A stretch of 64,000 nucleotides of DNA from JBBTCX01 sp964494205 (GTDB lineage Bacteria > Planctomycetota > Phycisphaerae > UBA1845), in the NCBI GenBank assembly GCA_964494205.1, contig CAZBRD010000007.1, forward strand, positions 195,452-259,451, read 5' to 3'. Positions 1-8,772 of this stretch are shown here, piece by piece. The first letter of the stretch is position 1; every line of letters begins with the position of its first letter. A program made the position numbers and the translations under genes. The notes under the pieces are model-generated. The model worked only from the letters and a program-made list of their open reading frames with translations, was not told the DNA's origin and did not search any database.

Positions 1-474
1 GACATAATCAAGTGCATCAATGTGAGATACAACAAGTACGTGCGCTTGATTCTTCGCCGCTGCCCTAAGCAACGACACTCCCCCAATATCAATCATCTCG
101 ATCGCTTGCTCGAACGAACAATTCGGATCAGCCACCGTCTTTTCAAACGGATACAGATCCACCACGACCATATCGATCGTCTTGATTCCCTGCTCCGCCA
201 GCTGTCGCATGTGCTCTGGGTTGTCGCGATCAGCCAGAATTCCCGCGAAAATCTTCGGGTGCAACGTCTTCACGCGGCCATCGAGCAATTCCGGAAAACC
301 GGTGATCTCCTCGACCAGTGTCACCGCGATTCCATTGTCTTTGAGCAGTTTGGCTGTCCCGCCGGTGGAGATGATTTCGATGCTGAACTCGTCAACCAGC
401 GCACGAGCAAAATCGACAATGCCGGTCTTGTCATAAACGCTGATCAGCGCGCGTTCGATTTTCCGCTGGGCCAT
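1..474 (-). CDS. purH: PurH N-terminal part (AICAR transformylase/IMP cyclohydrolase), cut by window edge
   Basis: The minus-strand frame opening at the ATG at 474 gives 158 codons that run off the left edge. It starts MAQRKIERALISVYDKTG and contains the MGS-like IMP cyclohydrolase signatures STGGTAKLL, GRVKTLHPKIFAGIL and DLYPFEKTV. These residues match the family's N-terminal cyclohydrolase domain, which closes FAICAR to IMP in the last step of purine synthesis. The AICAR transformylase domain would lie outside the window. A GGAGG ribosome site sits 8 bases before the ATG. The gene lies 237 bp downstream of the propeller gene on the same strand; shared transcription is possible but not shown. 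Cytoplasmic. Identification is near certain from the motifs. Confidence 0.96.
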   Translation of the reverse strand, partial: MAQRKIERALISVYDKTGIVDFARALVDEFSIEIISTGGTAKLLKDNGIAVTLVEEITGFPELLDGRVKTLHPKIFAGILADRDNPEHMRQLAEQGIKTIDMVVVDLYPFEKTVADPNCSFEQAIEMIDIGGVSLLRAAAKNQAHVLVVSHIDALDYV

Positions 475-711
475 GCGACGAACCTCCGATGAGCACGGAG
501 TCTATCAGGAAAGCAGCTAACCGGCATGGGAAAACTGAACCGCGACCGCAAGGGAGCGGCCCTGATTTCAATTGAGAGGCGAGTGTTTACTGAAGTGCTA
601 AGAGAGGACTCTCGACTTAGCGGGCAAAACTTGGTCGGCTATTGCCTAATGCCTCTTGCCCAATGCCTGTGCGAAGTACAGTCGCGAGAGCTTGAGCGAT
701 CGAACCACCTG

Positions 712-1992
712 TTACTTCTTCTTCCGGTCCCAGCGACTCCGGAAAGGATCAGCCTCTTCCTGCGATGGAACCGTCGACGCAGCCGGTGCTGCCTCGGCCG
801 CTTCACCGGGCGGCAAATTCAACTGTTTCTTAGCCGCCAGAATCTGCTGTCTGCGAAGGTACGGTACGCTGTCCGGACGGGCACACAAGACTTCTCCGCC
901 TGAACCGAACAGATAAATCGCATCATCATCCACATTGGTAATCGCGAACTCCGCGCCAACCGCACTGATCGATGCAATCTGCGAACCATTCACATGATCA
1001 ATTACCGCCAGCCGCCGATCCGTCGTGAACACGAAATCCCGCTCGCCCGAGTGGGCCGCCAGATTTCGCCCAACTGCCAGTCTCCACCGCTCACTACCCG
1101 TGTCGGCATCGAGTGCTGTCAGCCCCTGCCCTTGGCTGTATTGATAGGCCGTCCGCGCGACGACCGCCGGACCCTCATCCAGCTCCCACGGGAATCGCAC
1201 GCGCCACTCCACCGCCCCGGTGTTTGAATTCAGCTTGTAGAGCGATCGGTCCTGGCTCGCCACATAAATGCCGCCGATGTCGGACGCGAGCTCCGCGTGA
1301 ACCGCCCCACCGACGGTGCTTGCCCAATACAAAGTCTTGTCAACCGCCGAGCACGAAAAGACATGCCCGCCGTGTGACGCGAAAACCAGACTGTTGTCGG
1401 TGTCAAAGATGGGTGTAGTTGTCACCGCTCCGCCGGTCGCAACCTCCCACAGCTCCACAAAACCGTTCGGCACCCGCTGCGTGGGGAACAACGAATAGAC
1501 GCGACCGTTATAACTGCCCATGAACAATCGGCCATCGTAACCCAACGCCGGACCACCCTCCGGATACGGCAGCGAAATCTCCTGAATGCGATCACCGGAG
1601 TAACGATCCAAAACCTTAATGCTCGAGCTGGAAACGATGGCCACCACCGCCCGCCCGCCAATCGTGTGGTATTGAGTCGGCTTGTAGATTCGGAATTGCG
1701 GGTTCGCGACTTCGTCGGCCCAACGAATCAACCCAGAGGCAGCCTCAACCGAGAAAACCAAACCTTGATCGCTGACGACATACACGTTCTCGTCAATGAG
1801 GTAGGCCGATCGAACAGACTCGCCCGCCGCCAGCGGAACCTGAATCGTCCAATACGCGCGGAACCCCGCGTCCTCCAACGCAGCCACGTTGGCCAGCGAC
1901 GATTCCGGAAACGCAAACGCCGGCGAGTTCACTCCGGCGAAAAGCAGGGACCCGATCAGTGCCAACTTCGAAGGTGACAGAATCCGTCTCAT
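712..1992 (-). CDS. Secreted PQQ-like beta-propeller protein
   Basis: The product is 426 residues from the ATG at 1992. A GTG at 2028 would add 12 residues, but the ATG has a GAGG site at the right distance and starts directly on a signal peptide (MRRILSPSKLALIGSLLFAG ending in an A-F-A-F region). The mature part is a run of PQQ/WD-like blades with the typical 'G.....LDA.TG...W' pattern, for example LTALDADTGSERWRL and LYKLNSNTGAVEWRV. The C-terminal 60 residues are charged and low-complexity (PPGEAAEAAPAAS). No catalytic or PQQ-ligand residues can be assigned, so this is probably a structural or binding propeller (as in BamB-like or quinoprotein-like proteins) in the periplasm. No specific partner is evident. 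Confidence 0.8.
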   Translation of the reverse strand: MRRILSPSKLALIGSLLFAGVNSPAFAFPESSLANVAALEDAGFRAYWTIQVPLAAGESVRSAYLIDENVYVVSDQGLVFSVEAASGLIRWADEVANPQFRIYKPTQYHTIGGRAVVAIVSSSSIKVLDRYSGDRIQEISLPYPEGGPALGYDGRLFMGSYNGRVYSLFPTQRVPNGFVELWEVATGGAVTTTPIFDTDNSLVFASHGGHVFSCSAVDKTLYWASTVGGAVHAELASDIGGIYVASQDRSLYKLNSNTGAVEWRVRFPWELDEGPAVVARTAYQYSQGQGLTALDADTGSERWRLAVGRNLAAHSGERDFVFTTDRRLAVIDHVNGSQIASISAVGAEFAITNVDDDAIYLFGSGGEVLCARPDSVPYLRRQQILAAKKQLNLPPGEAAEAAPAASTVPSQEEADPFRSRWDRKKK

Positions 1993-2073
1993 CAGGAAAT
2001 CCTCAACGCCGATCGCGGTCCGTGACACTTAGTCGACAAGGCGCACCGAGCCGACAAAACACAACTAAGCGCT

Positions 2074-2150
2074 GTAACATCATTCCCTCTCCCTCTTAGG
2101 GAGAGGGCAGGGTGAGGGTCTCTTTCGCGGTCGACACATTGTTATGTTAA
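2074..2150. repeat. MITE-like repeat family A, copy 1
   Basis: About 77 bp, bounded by GTAACAT at the left and ATGTTAA at the right. The core is the hairpin CCCTCTCCC-TCTTA-GGGAGAGGG followed by CAGGGTGAGGGTC. A second copy with the same layout and length lies at 9958-10035. Confidence 0.65.
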
Positions 2151-2190
2151 GAGTCGTAGCCTGCCGACCGCTTGTCGACCTCACACTGCA

Positions 2191-2210
2191 GGACCGGTTT
2201 CCAACCGGCC
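2191..2210. repeat. Palindromic repeat family B, copy 1
   Basis: GGACCGGTTT-CCAACCGGCC is a nearly perfect inverted repeat. The same unit recurs at 9923-9944, 10054-10078 and 20896-20918. Confidence 0.7.
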
Positions 2211-2332
2211 ATCACGCGATATTGAAGAGCTTCGCGAGCGATCGGTCAAGCAGCCCACCGCAGGAGTGTCGGCAAACCAGTTCTAACGTACTATGGGCCC
2301 CATCGCAGGCGGTTGGAGCATAGGGAAACGCA

Positions 2333-5300
2333 ATGCGCATCGGAGTCGAACGCGTGAATCACGGCATGGCCGCAAAGCCGATCGAAATCATGCTGCTCGC
2401 GCTGCTCGTCGCGACCTTCGCTTCGTCCTGCAAACGAGATTCGCAAACCGAGAAACCAGAATCTCCCAAGCAACCGACGACCACCAAGAGCGATTTCCTA
2501 TCATTCATGCACGAAGGTCACGCTGCCGCCGCGCGTTGGGACCAGCCCGGCGCGACCGCAGCCTTTCGCAAAGCGCTGGATGCCGACCCAACGTCGACTC
2601 CGGCCCGACTCAACCTCGGCCTAGCCCAACTCCTCGACAGCAATGCCGAGGACGCCGTCGCTACGTTGAAACCGCTGCTCGACCGGCCACCAGTTTCGAC
2701 GCAGATGGAATACCTCTACGGCCTCTCCCTGCTGAAAGCGGGCAAACCTGAAGACGCCATCGAGCACCTGCGCAGAGCGTCCGACGCCGCACCGCACGAA
2801 TCCAGCGTTTTGTTCCAATACGGCGTCGCGTTGCTGGAGTCGAAGAAATCGGAGGAAGCCGCCGCCGTCTTACGCAACGTGATCGACCTCGACCGCTTCC
2901 ACATCACAGCCCCCTTCCGCCTCGCGAGAATCGAACGCGCCGCCGGACGCACGGAAGAAGCAGACCGGTGGATGCTGAAATCCGAACAAAACCGCGCAAT
3001 CCTCGGAACGGACGCGTCCGATCGGGAAGCCCGAGGACTCAACCGTTTCACCAAACCGCTGGACCCGCCGCTGGGCTGGGAACCGAAAGAGAAAGGCAAA
3101 TCTGTCCGCTACGTGGATTTGCAAGACCCGTTCCAGTCTGAAATCAATTTCGTAGCTCTCGGTTCGCTCGTCGCGGTGATTGGCCGCACAGGCAATGGTG
3201 CACCAGAGTTCCTTGCGCATTCCAAAGATTCATGGAAGGTCGTTCATTTTTCTGGTGGGAAGCTCAACGAAATCGAGTCGTCCATCGAAGACCTACCTGT
3301 TGCCTATATTTCAGATGTGTCGGTTGGCGATTTCGACAACGATGGATTCACCGATGTCTTCATCGTCGGGACACCGCACGCCACTTTTTTGCGCCAACAG
3401 GCAAACCATAGGTTCACTAATGATACAAATCAGGCCGGCCTCGGCGACATCATGGCATCCCAATCCTGCGCGATGGACATAGACCACGACGGCGATCTCG
3501 ACTTGTTGATCGCTCTCTACGATCAGAAGCTGTCGTATTTCCAAAACGATGGAAAGGGCAACTTCACCGACCTGTCGGCGTTGCTCGCCCTGCCGGATTC
3601 GTGGGCGACTGGTTCAAAGGGACGAATCGCCACAGTTTCCATCGGCGACGTAAACGACGACGACTCGACGGATTTGCTGGCAACCTTCGGAAACGCTGCG
3701 AGCCTGCTGCAAAACCGAGGATCTTACGATTTCCGAACAGTCTTCGGTTCCGAGATTCCCAGCACCGTTCTGTCAGATCTAGACGACCTCAACAATGACG
3801 GACAACTTGAAGCTGCCTATGTAGTCTGCGATGAATCAATTTGCGCAAAAGGGCACATCGCATTCACCGATCAGAACGTCAAGCAAATTGAATTTCACGA
3901 CATGCCGGCGCCGAGCTTGAATCTACTTGATTATGATTCGGATGGATTCGTTGATGTCTTGTTGAGTAATCAGAACAATTTTCATCTTTGGCGTAATCGT
4001 GGAACACATGGATGGAATGAAGTTACTGGAGAAACGGGCCTCGACTCTATCATTCCGATTACCACATCCAGTGAGCTAGTGCCTCCACGGATAAGAGTTC
4101 AAGATGTCGACGGAGATGGAGATACGGACATCATCATCGAAGAGATTGGCGGCAGTATGCGCATTCTCCGCGCCGACTCAAACGAGAGGGCGAAGGCACT
4201 AAATCTCTCCCTCGAAGGCACCAAATCCAACCGTTCCGGCATCGGCGCTCGCGTCGACATCCGCGCCGGCAGCGCCCGCATCTTCCGCAACATCACGAGT
4301 CAGCCGATCACCATCGGCGTCGGCGATTTTGAAAAGCTTGACCTCGTCAAAATCCTCTGGCCCAACGGAGCCACCGACGCGTTCACGAATGTCCCCGTCG
4401 ACAAGCCGCTGCACGTCGTCGAGACAACGGTCACGCTCGGCTCATGCCCGCACCTGTACGTGTGGGACAACGACCAATTCCGCTTCGTCACCGACATCCT
4501 CGGCAACGCCCCGCTAGGCCTGCCCTACGCACCGGGCAAATACCTGGCTGCGGACACAAGCGAAATCGTCTGGCTGGGCAATGAGCAAAACGTTTCCTTT
4601 GTCGAACCCCATCAGAGCCCCGAGCGCAAGCGAGGGGTTGCTGGTGCGAGAATCCCTTCTCGCACCAACGCCAGCGGGAATCCTTTCCCTCCGAACATGC
4701 CAGCCGATCCCAAACATGACACTTCCTCATTTCGACATTCGATATTCGACATTCGACATTCAGCCGAACCCGTCGCTCGCGCTTCGGACTCTGAAGAATC
4801 GCAGCGCCTTGTGACCATCGAAATCACCGACGAGCTCCGCGAGCTTCTTTATCTCGACGATGTCAAGCTGCTCGTCGTCGATCATCCCAACGATGTTGAA
4901 GTCCATCCCAACGACAAAGTCATCCCGCCGCCCTTCCCCAATTCGGAAGTGTGGTCCGTTCGCAACGCCCGCCCGCCGATTCACGCCGTCAACGATGCTG
5001 GGCAGGACGTTTCAAGTAGCTTGACCGCTGTCGACAACATCAAAGTTGGCCCGCGAAAACTTCGCAGCCCACAGCTCAAAGGACTGGCCGAGACAACTTC
5101 GCTCACCCTCGACTTCGGCCCAATCGATACCACCAAACCCAACACACTCGTCATGAACGGCTGGCTGCACTGGGGCGGCGCCAGCTCCAACATCGCAGCC
5201 GCCCAAAATCCGACGCTGGGTAATCCCTTCCCGCGACTCGAAGCGATGACAGGCGATGGCACCTGGCAACCTGTCGATGTTGTCGTCGGCGCGCCATCTG

Positions 5301-5998
5301 GAAAAACAAAAACAATCCTCGTCAACCTGACGAACAAGCTGCCCGCCGACACGAAACAACTCCGCCTCACGTGGGGACTGGAAGTATTCTGGGATCGCAT
5401 CGCTCTCGCCGAGCGCCTTGAAAATCCAATCTCGCAGGAAGAAACTCCCCCTCCCTCTTGGACGGAGGGCGACCAAAACGGGAGCCCGACGGATCGGGGT
5501 GAGGGGCTCAAGACTTCGACATCAAAAATGGTCGAGATCGCTCCTACCTCAGCCAATCTCTACTATCGCGGCGTTCCGCGCATGACACGTTCGTCACCGG
5601 ATCAGCCGTTCATCCCGGACTACAATGATCTGTTGGAGTCACCGCCGTGGCGGATGATCCCCCAAGGTTTCTGCACGCGCGTCGGCGATGTGCTCGAATT
5701 ACTGACCGCCACCGACGACCGCTACGTCATCATGAACTGCGGCGACGCATGCCGCATCGAGTTCGACGTCACCACGCTTCCTCCGGTTGCAGACGGCTGG
5801 TCGCGCGACTTCTTCCTCTACACCGACGGCTGGGACAAGGACATGGACCACAACGTCTTCACCGGCCACACCGTCCTGCCGCTGCCCGTTCACGGCCAGG
5901 ACGAACAACGCTACGGCCTCGAGCAATTTGAACTGCCGTCAACAGATTGGATCGAAAAATACAACAAGCGCTGGGTCGCGGGACAATTGAATGAATAA
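2333..5998 (+). CDS. TPR + FG-GAP/VCBS + ASPIC/UnbV protein, probable lipoprotein
   Basis: 1221 residues. The N-terminus is hydrophobic and ends in FASSC, a possible but non-ideal lipobox, so the protein is likely exported and perhaps membrane anchored. TPR-like helices span about residues 50-205. FG-GAP/VCBS calcium-loop repeats follow (about 325-610), with loops such as DFDNDGFTD, DIDHDGDLD, DYDSDGFVD and DVDGDGDTD. An ASPIC/UnbV domain comes next (about 625-700; NRSGIGARVDIRAG). A long C-terminal region of unknown fold ends the protein. The start at 2333 has an AGGGA site 7 bases upstream; ATG 2366 is an alternative. Residues from about 758 to 820 and 1038 to 1060 are encoded by repeat DNA. 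The last 8 bases overlap the next gene, which suggests translational coupling. Substrate and partner are unknown; a surface propeller for binding or recognition is the safest reading. Confidence 0.8.
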   Translation: MRIGVERVNHGMAAKPIEIMLLALLVATFASSCKRDSQTEKPESPKQPTTTKSDFLSFMHEGHAAAARWDQPGATAAFRKALDADPTSTPARLNLGLAQLLDSNAEDAVATLKPLLDRPPVSTQMEYLYGLSLLKAGKPEDAIEHLRRASDAAPHESSVLFQYGVALLESKKSEEAAAVLRNVIDLDRFHITAPFRLARIERAAGRTEEADRWMLKSEQNRAILGTDASDREARGLNRFTKPLDPPLGWEPKEKGKSVRYVDLQDPFQSEINFVALGSLVAVIGRTGNGAPEFLAHSKDSWKVVHFSGGKLNEIESSIEDLPVAYISDVSVGDFDNDGFTDVFIVGTPHATFLRQQANHRFTNDTNQAGLGDIMASQSCAMDIDHDGDLDLLIALYDQKLSYFQNDGKGNFTDLSALLALPDSWATGSKGRIATVSIGDVNDDDSTDLLATFGNAASLLQNRGSYDFRTVFGSEIPSTVLSDLDDLNNDGQLEAAYVVCDESICAKGHIAFTDQNVKQIEFHDMPAPSLNLLDYDSDGFVDVLLSNQNNFHLWRNRGTHGWNEVTGETGLDSIIPITTSSELVPPRIRVQDVDGDGDTDIIIEEIGGSMRILRADSNERAKALNLSLEGTKSNRSGIGARVDIRAGSARIFRNITSQPITIGVGDFEKLDLVKILWPNGATDAFTNVPVDKPLHVVETTVTLGSCPHLYVWDNDQFRFVTDILGNAPLGLPYAPGKYLAADTSEIVWLGNEQNVSFVEPHQSPERKRGVAGARIPSRTNASGNPFPPNMPADPKHDTSSFRHSIFDIRHSAEPVARASDSEESQRLVTIEITDELRELLYLDDVKLLVVDHPNDVEVHPNDKVIPPPFPNSEVWSVRNARPPIHAVNDAGQDVSSSLTAVDNIKVGPRKLRSPQLKGLAETTSLTLDFGPIDTTKPNTLVMNGWLHWGGASSNIAAAQNPTLGNPFPRLEAMTGDGTWQPVDVVVGAPSGKTKTILVNLTNKLPADTKQLRLTWGLEVFWDRIALAERLENPISQEETPPPSWTEGDQNGSPTDRGEGLKTSTSKMVEIAPTSANLYYRGVPRMTRSSPDQPFIPDYNDLLESPPWRMIPQGFCTRVGDVLELLTATDDRYVIMNCGDACRIEFDVTTLPPVADGWSRDFFLYTDGWDKDMDHNVFTGHTVLPLPVHGQDEQRYGLEQFELPSTDWIEKYNKRWVAGQLNE
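4611..4666. repeat. Two palindromic repeat units (families F and G) inside a coding region
   Basis: 4611-4637 (ATCAGAGCCCCGAGCGCAAG...) is the unit also seen twice at 30191-30250. 4643-4666 is a perfect 24-base hairpin around GAATCCCTTC that recurs at 19639-19662 and 27593-27616. Together they encode in frame HQSPERKRGVAGARIPSRTN of the FG-GAP protein. Confidence 0.8.
4731..4762. repeat. Short tandem CGACATT/CGATATT repeats in coding region
   Basis: Four near-identical units of the type TTCGACA/TATTCGA follow one another and are translated as FRHSIFDIRHS in the FG-GAP protein. They lie directly after the repeat-derived block at 4611-4666, so the whole 4603-4795 segment looks like an insertion. 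Confidence 0.55.
5445..5509. repeat. Degenerate family A-like repeat inside a coding region
   Basis: CTCCCCCTCCCTCTTGGACG...GGGGTGAGGGGCTC resembles the hairpin arms and the GGGTGAGGG tail of family A (2074-2150 and 9958-10035). It is translated in frame as part of a low-complexity stretch (PPPSWTEGDQNGSPTDRGEG) of the FG-GAP protein. Confidence 0.5.
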
Positions 5999-8750
5999 GC
6001 AGAACAAAGCAATGCCTAAACTAACTGTAGGGTGGGTGCTCTGCACCCACCTGCTATTTGTCGTCTTAGGCACGATCACACCAATCGCGCAGGCCGAGGA
6101 AGCACCGGCTGTTTCAAAACCCGCTACCTGGTCCGCCGACAAACCCGATCGAATCAAGCTTCCTTCGACGACGCCGACATCGCAACGATATCGCGACGTG
6201 CTCGCGATCGCAGCCGATGTCCATGACGCTCACAAAGATGAAACAACAGGCAGCGATGAACTTGCCAAACAGAAACAAACTCTCGACAAACCAGTTTATG
6301 TTGATTCGACGATGTCAGTCATTGGCACTTCTTCTGGATTGCCCGACCAACTTCGTTACAACACCGACTACTTCCTCAACCGCTCCGACCGCCTCCTCGG
6401 CAGCGACGTGCTCGGTCACACGGGTCTCTGCGTCGGCGACGTCAACGGCGATGGCCGCGACGATATCTACGTTCCGCAAATGGGCGGCCTGCCGAATCTG
6501 CTGCTGGTCCAAAATGAAGATGGCACAGTAACAAATCGCGCAAAAGAAGCCGGCGTCGACCTGCTCGACATGACTCGTGCGTGCCTGCTGGTCGATCTCG
6601 ACAACGACAATGATCAGGACCTCGTCCTCTCCGTCCGCAACGCCACCGTCATTTACGAAAACGACGGGAAAGGCAACTTCGGCGGCCCCGAGCACAAGCC
6701 CGTCCTCAACGCCCGCACCGGCACGCCCTCCGAGTTCTACTCCATCGCCGCAGCCGACTACGACAACAACAATTTCGTCGACCTCTACTCCGTCCGTTAT
6801 GTCAAAGCGACTTACGGCGTAAGCATCCCGCTGCCCTACCACGACGCCAACAATGGTCCGCCGAATCACTTGCTCGCCAACCTCGGTGGCTGGAAGTTCG
6901 ACGACGTGACCGAAAAAAGCGGACTCAGTCAGAACAACTCCCGCTTCAGTCTCGCAGCCGCTTGGGAAGATTTCGACGAAGACGGCGATCAGGACCTCTA
7001 TGTGGCCAATGATTTCGGCAAAGCCAACTTCTACATCAACAACGCCGGAAAATTCACGGATGAAGCCGCCGAGCGTGGCGTGATGAACCAGGCTGCGGGT
7101 ATGGGCGTCACATGGGCAGACTACGATCTCGACGGAAAAATCGACCTCTACGTCAGCAACATGTACAGCCCCGCCGGCATGCGTGTGATGAATCAGCCCG
7201 AGTTTCGCAAGCAGGATTCCGAAGCCGATCGCCAGCAATTCAAGAGTCATGCGATGGGCAATGCACTGTATCGCAACATCGGCGGCGGGAAGTTTGAAAA
7301 CGCGTCCAGCAAGCTTCGCGTCGGCGTCGGCGGCTGGTCGTGGGGGTCGATGTTCGTCGACATCAACAACGACGGCTACGAAGACCTGCTCGTGCCCAAC
7401 GGCAACTTGAGTGGCACGGTTAGACACGATATCGATAGCTTGTTCTGGCGAAGAGTAGCCACCGAGTCGCCGCTCGCCGCAACCGCCGCGCCGAAATACG
7501 AAGACGGCTGGGCCGCCCTGAGCCTGCTGATGAACGACGGTTACTCGTGGGCCGGCTATCAGCGAAACGTCACATACCTCAACCTCGGCAATGGCGAGTT
7601 TAGCGACATTTCGATGGTAAGTGGCTTTGGATTCATTGAGGACGCTCGCGCCTTGGCTATCACCGACTGGGACAACGACGGCGACCTTGACGCGTGGGTC
7701 AAATATCGCACCGCTCCGATGCTTCGTTTCCTCCGCAACATGACGCGCGATTACTCCGAGACGAAATCGCAAGGGCATTTTGTCGCGATCGAAGTCGAAG
7801 GAACCAAGTGCAATCGACAGGCGATCGGCGCTCGCGTCACGGTGGAAGCGGGCGGCAAGCAACATAAGAAATCAGTCCGCGCGGGCGAAGGTTATCTCGC
7901 ACAATCAAGTCATCGTCTCCACTTCGGCCTTGGCTCCCTCGACAAGATCGATCTCGTTTCAGTCGATTGGCCCGGCGGCGAGCACGAAGAGTTCAAGGGC
8001 CTGGAAATCGACCGCGCCTATCGATTGGTTCAAGGAAAGGGTCCGACCGCCGACGAACTCGCCCCTCGCGATCAATCTAAGATCAAACTATCACCCGGCG
8101 AGATTGAAGAAGCAAAGGATAATCCTGACGCCGTTCGTCGCATCGTATTGCAGGATCGTTTGCCGCTACCCCCCTTCGAACTCGAAACCCTTGACGGCCA
8201 AAAAACCAACACCGAAAGCAAACTCGGTCGACCATGTCTTTGGTTCTTCTGGTCGGCAAAAAGTCCCAAGAGTCTCGCGGCCTTGAAAACGCTTTCGCAA
8301 TCAATCGGTCGCCTGCAGGAACTCAAAGCCGAAGCCATTCCCATCTGCGTCGACGACGAATCATCGATGGAAGCCGCGCGTGCAGCCGCCAAGGAAATCG
8401 ACCCGAACCTGCCGATCGTCCGCGTCACCCCTCAGCTCATCGATTTCCTCGACGTCATGCAGCAGGAAACGCTTGGCCATCCCGAAGACTTGATGCTCCC
8501 CACCGCTCTCATCGTGGATCGACTCGGCCTCCTCGTCTCGATCCAGCGCGGAAAACTCGACATCGACAGCGTCTTGACCGACATGGCTCGAAAACCGGAG
8601 CAGCAACAACCGTTTGAAGGCCGCATACTTTTTCCGCCCAAGCGAAACTTCGGCTTCCTCGCACAGCAGTTTAACCAACGCGGCCAGGCGGCGATGGCCG
8701 ATTACTATCGTCAACTCGCTCAACGAGCGAACGCCGGTGGCGAAAAATGA
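5991..8750 (+). CDS. FG-GAP/ASPIC-UnbV protein with degenerate thioredoxin-like C-terminus
   Basis: 919 residues; the start overlaps the end of the previous gene by 8 bases. A signal peptide (about 1-35, cleavage near AQA-EE) precedes seven FG-GAP/VCBS loops such as DVNGDGRDD, DLDNDNDQD, DFDEDGDQD, DYDLDGKID and DWDNDGDLD (about residues 140-565). An ASPIC/UnbV domain follows (about 600-680; CNRQAIGARVTVEAGG). The C-terminal part (about 720-870) has an AhpC/TSA/redoxin-like outline (LPPFELETLDGQ, then LWFFWSAKSPKS, then a cis-Pro-like LPTALIVDRLG). The WCxxC active site is replaced by WSAKSPKS, so it has no redox dithiol. Part of the signal peptide (VGWVLCTH) is encoded by a palindromic repeat at 6027-6051. 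Probably works with its neighbour outside the cytoplasm; the molecular role is unknown. Confidence 0.8.
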   Translation: MNKQNKAMPKLTVGWVLCTHLLFVVLGTITPIAQAEEAPAVSKPATWSADKPDRIKLPSTTPTSQRYRDVLAIAADVHDAHKDETTGSDELAKQKQTLDKPVYVDSTMSVIGTSSGLPDQLRYNTDYFLNRSDRLLGSDVLGHTGLCVGDVNGDGRDDIYVPQMGGLPNLLLVQNEDGTVTNRAKEAGVDLLDMTRACLLVDLDNDNDQDLVLSVRNATVIYENDGKGNFGGPEHKPVLNARTGTPSEFYSIAAADYDNNNFVDLYSVRYVKATYGVSIPLPYHDANNGPPNHLLANLGGWKFDDVTEKSGLSQNNSRFSLAAAWEDFDEDGDQDLYVANDFGKANFYINNAGKFTDEAAERGVMNQAAGMGVTWADYDLDGKIDLYVSNMYSPAGMRVMNQPEFRKQDSEADRQQFKSHAMGNALYRNIGGGKFENASSKLRVGVGGWSWGSMFVDINNDGYEDLLVPNGNLSGTVRHDIDSLFWRRVATESPLAATAAPKYEDGWAALSLLMNDGYSWAGYQRNVTYLNLGNGEFSDISMVSGFGFIEDARALAITDWDNDGDLDAWVKYRTAPMLRFLRNMTRDYSETKSQGHFVAIEVEGTKCNRQAIGARVTVEAGGKQHKKSVRAGEGYLAQSSHRLHFGLGSLDKIDLVSVDWPGGEHEEFKGLEIDRAYRLVQGKGPTADELAPRDQSKIKLSPGEIEEAKDNPDAVRRIVLQDRLPLPPFELETLDGQKTNTESKLGRPCLWFFWSAKSPKSLAALKTLSQSIGRLQELKAEAIPICVDDESSMEAARAAAKEIDPNLPIVRVTPQLIDFLDVMQQETLGHPEDLMLPTALIVDRLGLLVSIQRGKLDIDSVLTDMARKPEQQQPFEGRILFPPKRNFGFLAQQFNQRGQAAMADYYRQLAQRANAGGEK
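6027..6051. repeat. Palindromic repeat family E inside signal-peptide codons
   Basis: GTAGGGTGGGTGC-TCT-GCACCCACC is a 25-base near-perfect hairpin. It lies in frame in the 919-residue FG-GAP gene and encodes residues 13-20 of its signal peptide. Confidence 0.7.
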
Positions 8751-8772
8751 TCAAGCAACTTGACACTCAATC

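Larger units (their letters stand above)
1993..2332. other. Divergent intergenic region with two repeat elements
   Basis: This 340-base stretch lies between the propeller gene (minus) and the large FG-GAP gene (plus). No coding frame is convincing. It holds a hairpin-bearing element at 2074-2150 and a second palindrome at 2191-2210, both repeated elsewhere in the window. Promoters for both flanking genes should lie here, but I cannot point to clear -35/-10 pairs. Confidence 0.6.

Noticed and set aside
4643..4666. Hairpin as a transcription terminator
   Set aside because: It lies in the middle of an open gene, has no T-run, and identical units occur elsewhere; treated as a repeat.
6315..7865. 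516-codon open frame antisense to the FG-GAP gene
   Set aside because: It mirrors the plus-strand gene; the valine/aspartate-rich text is the complement of repeated FG-GAP codons and has no domain. Codon bias at high GC keeps antisense frames open.
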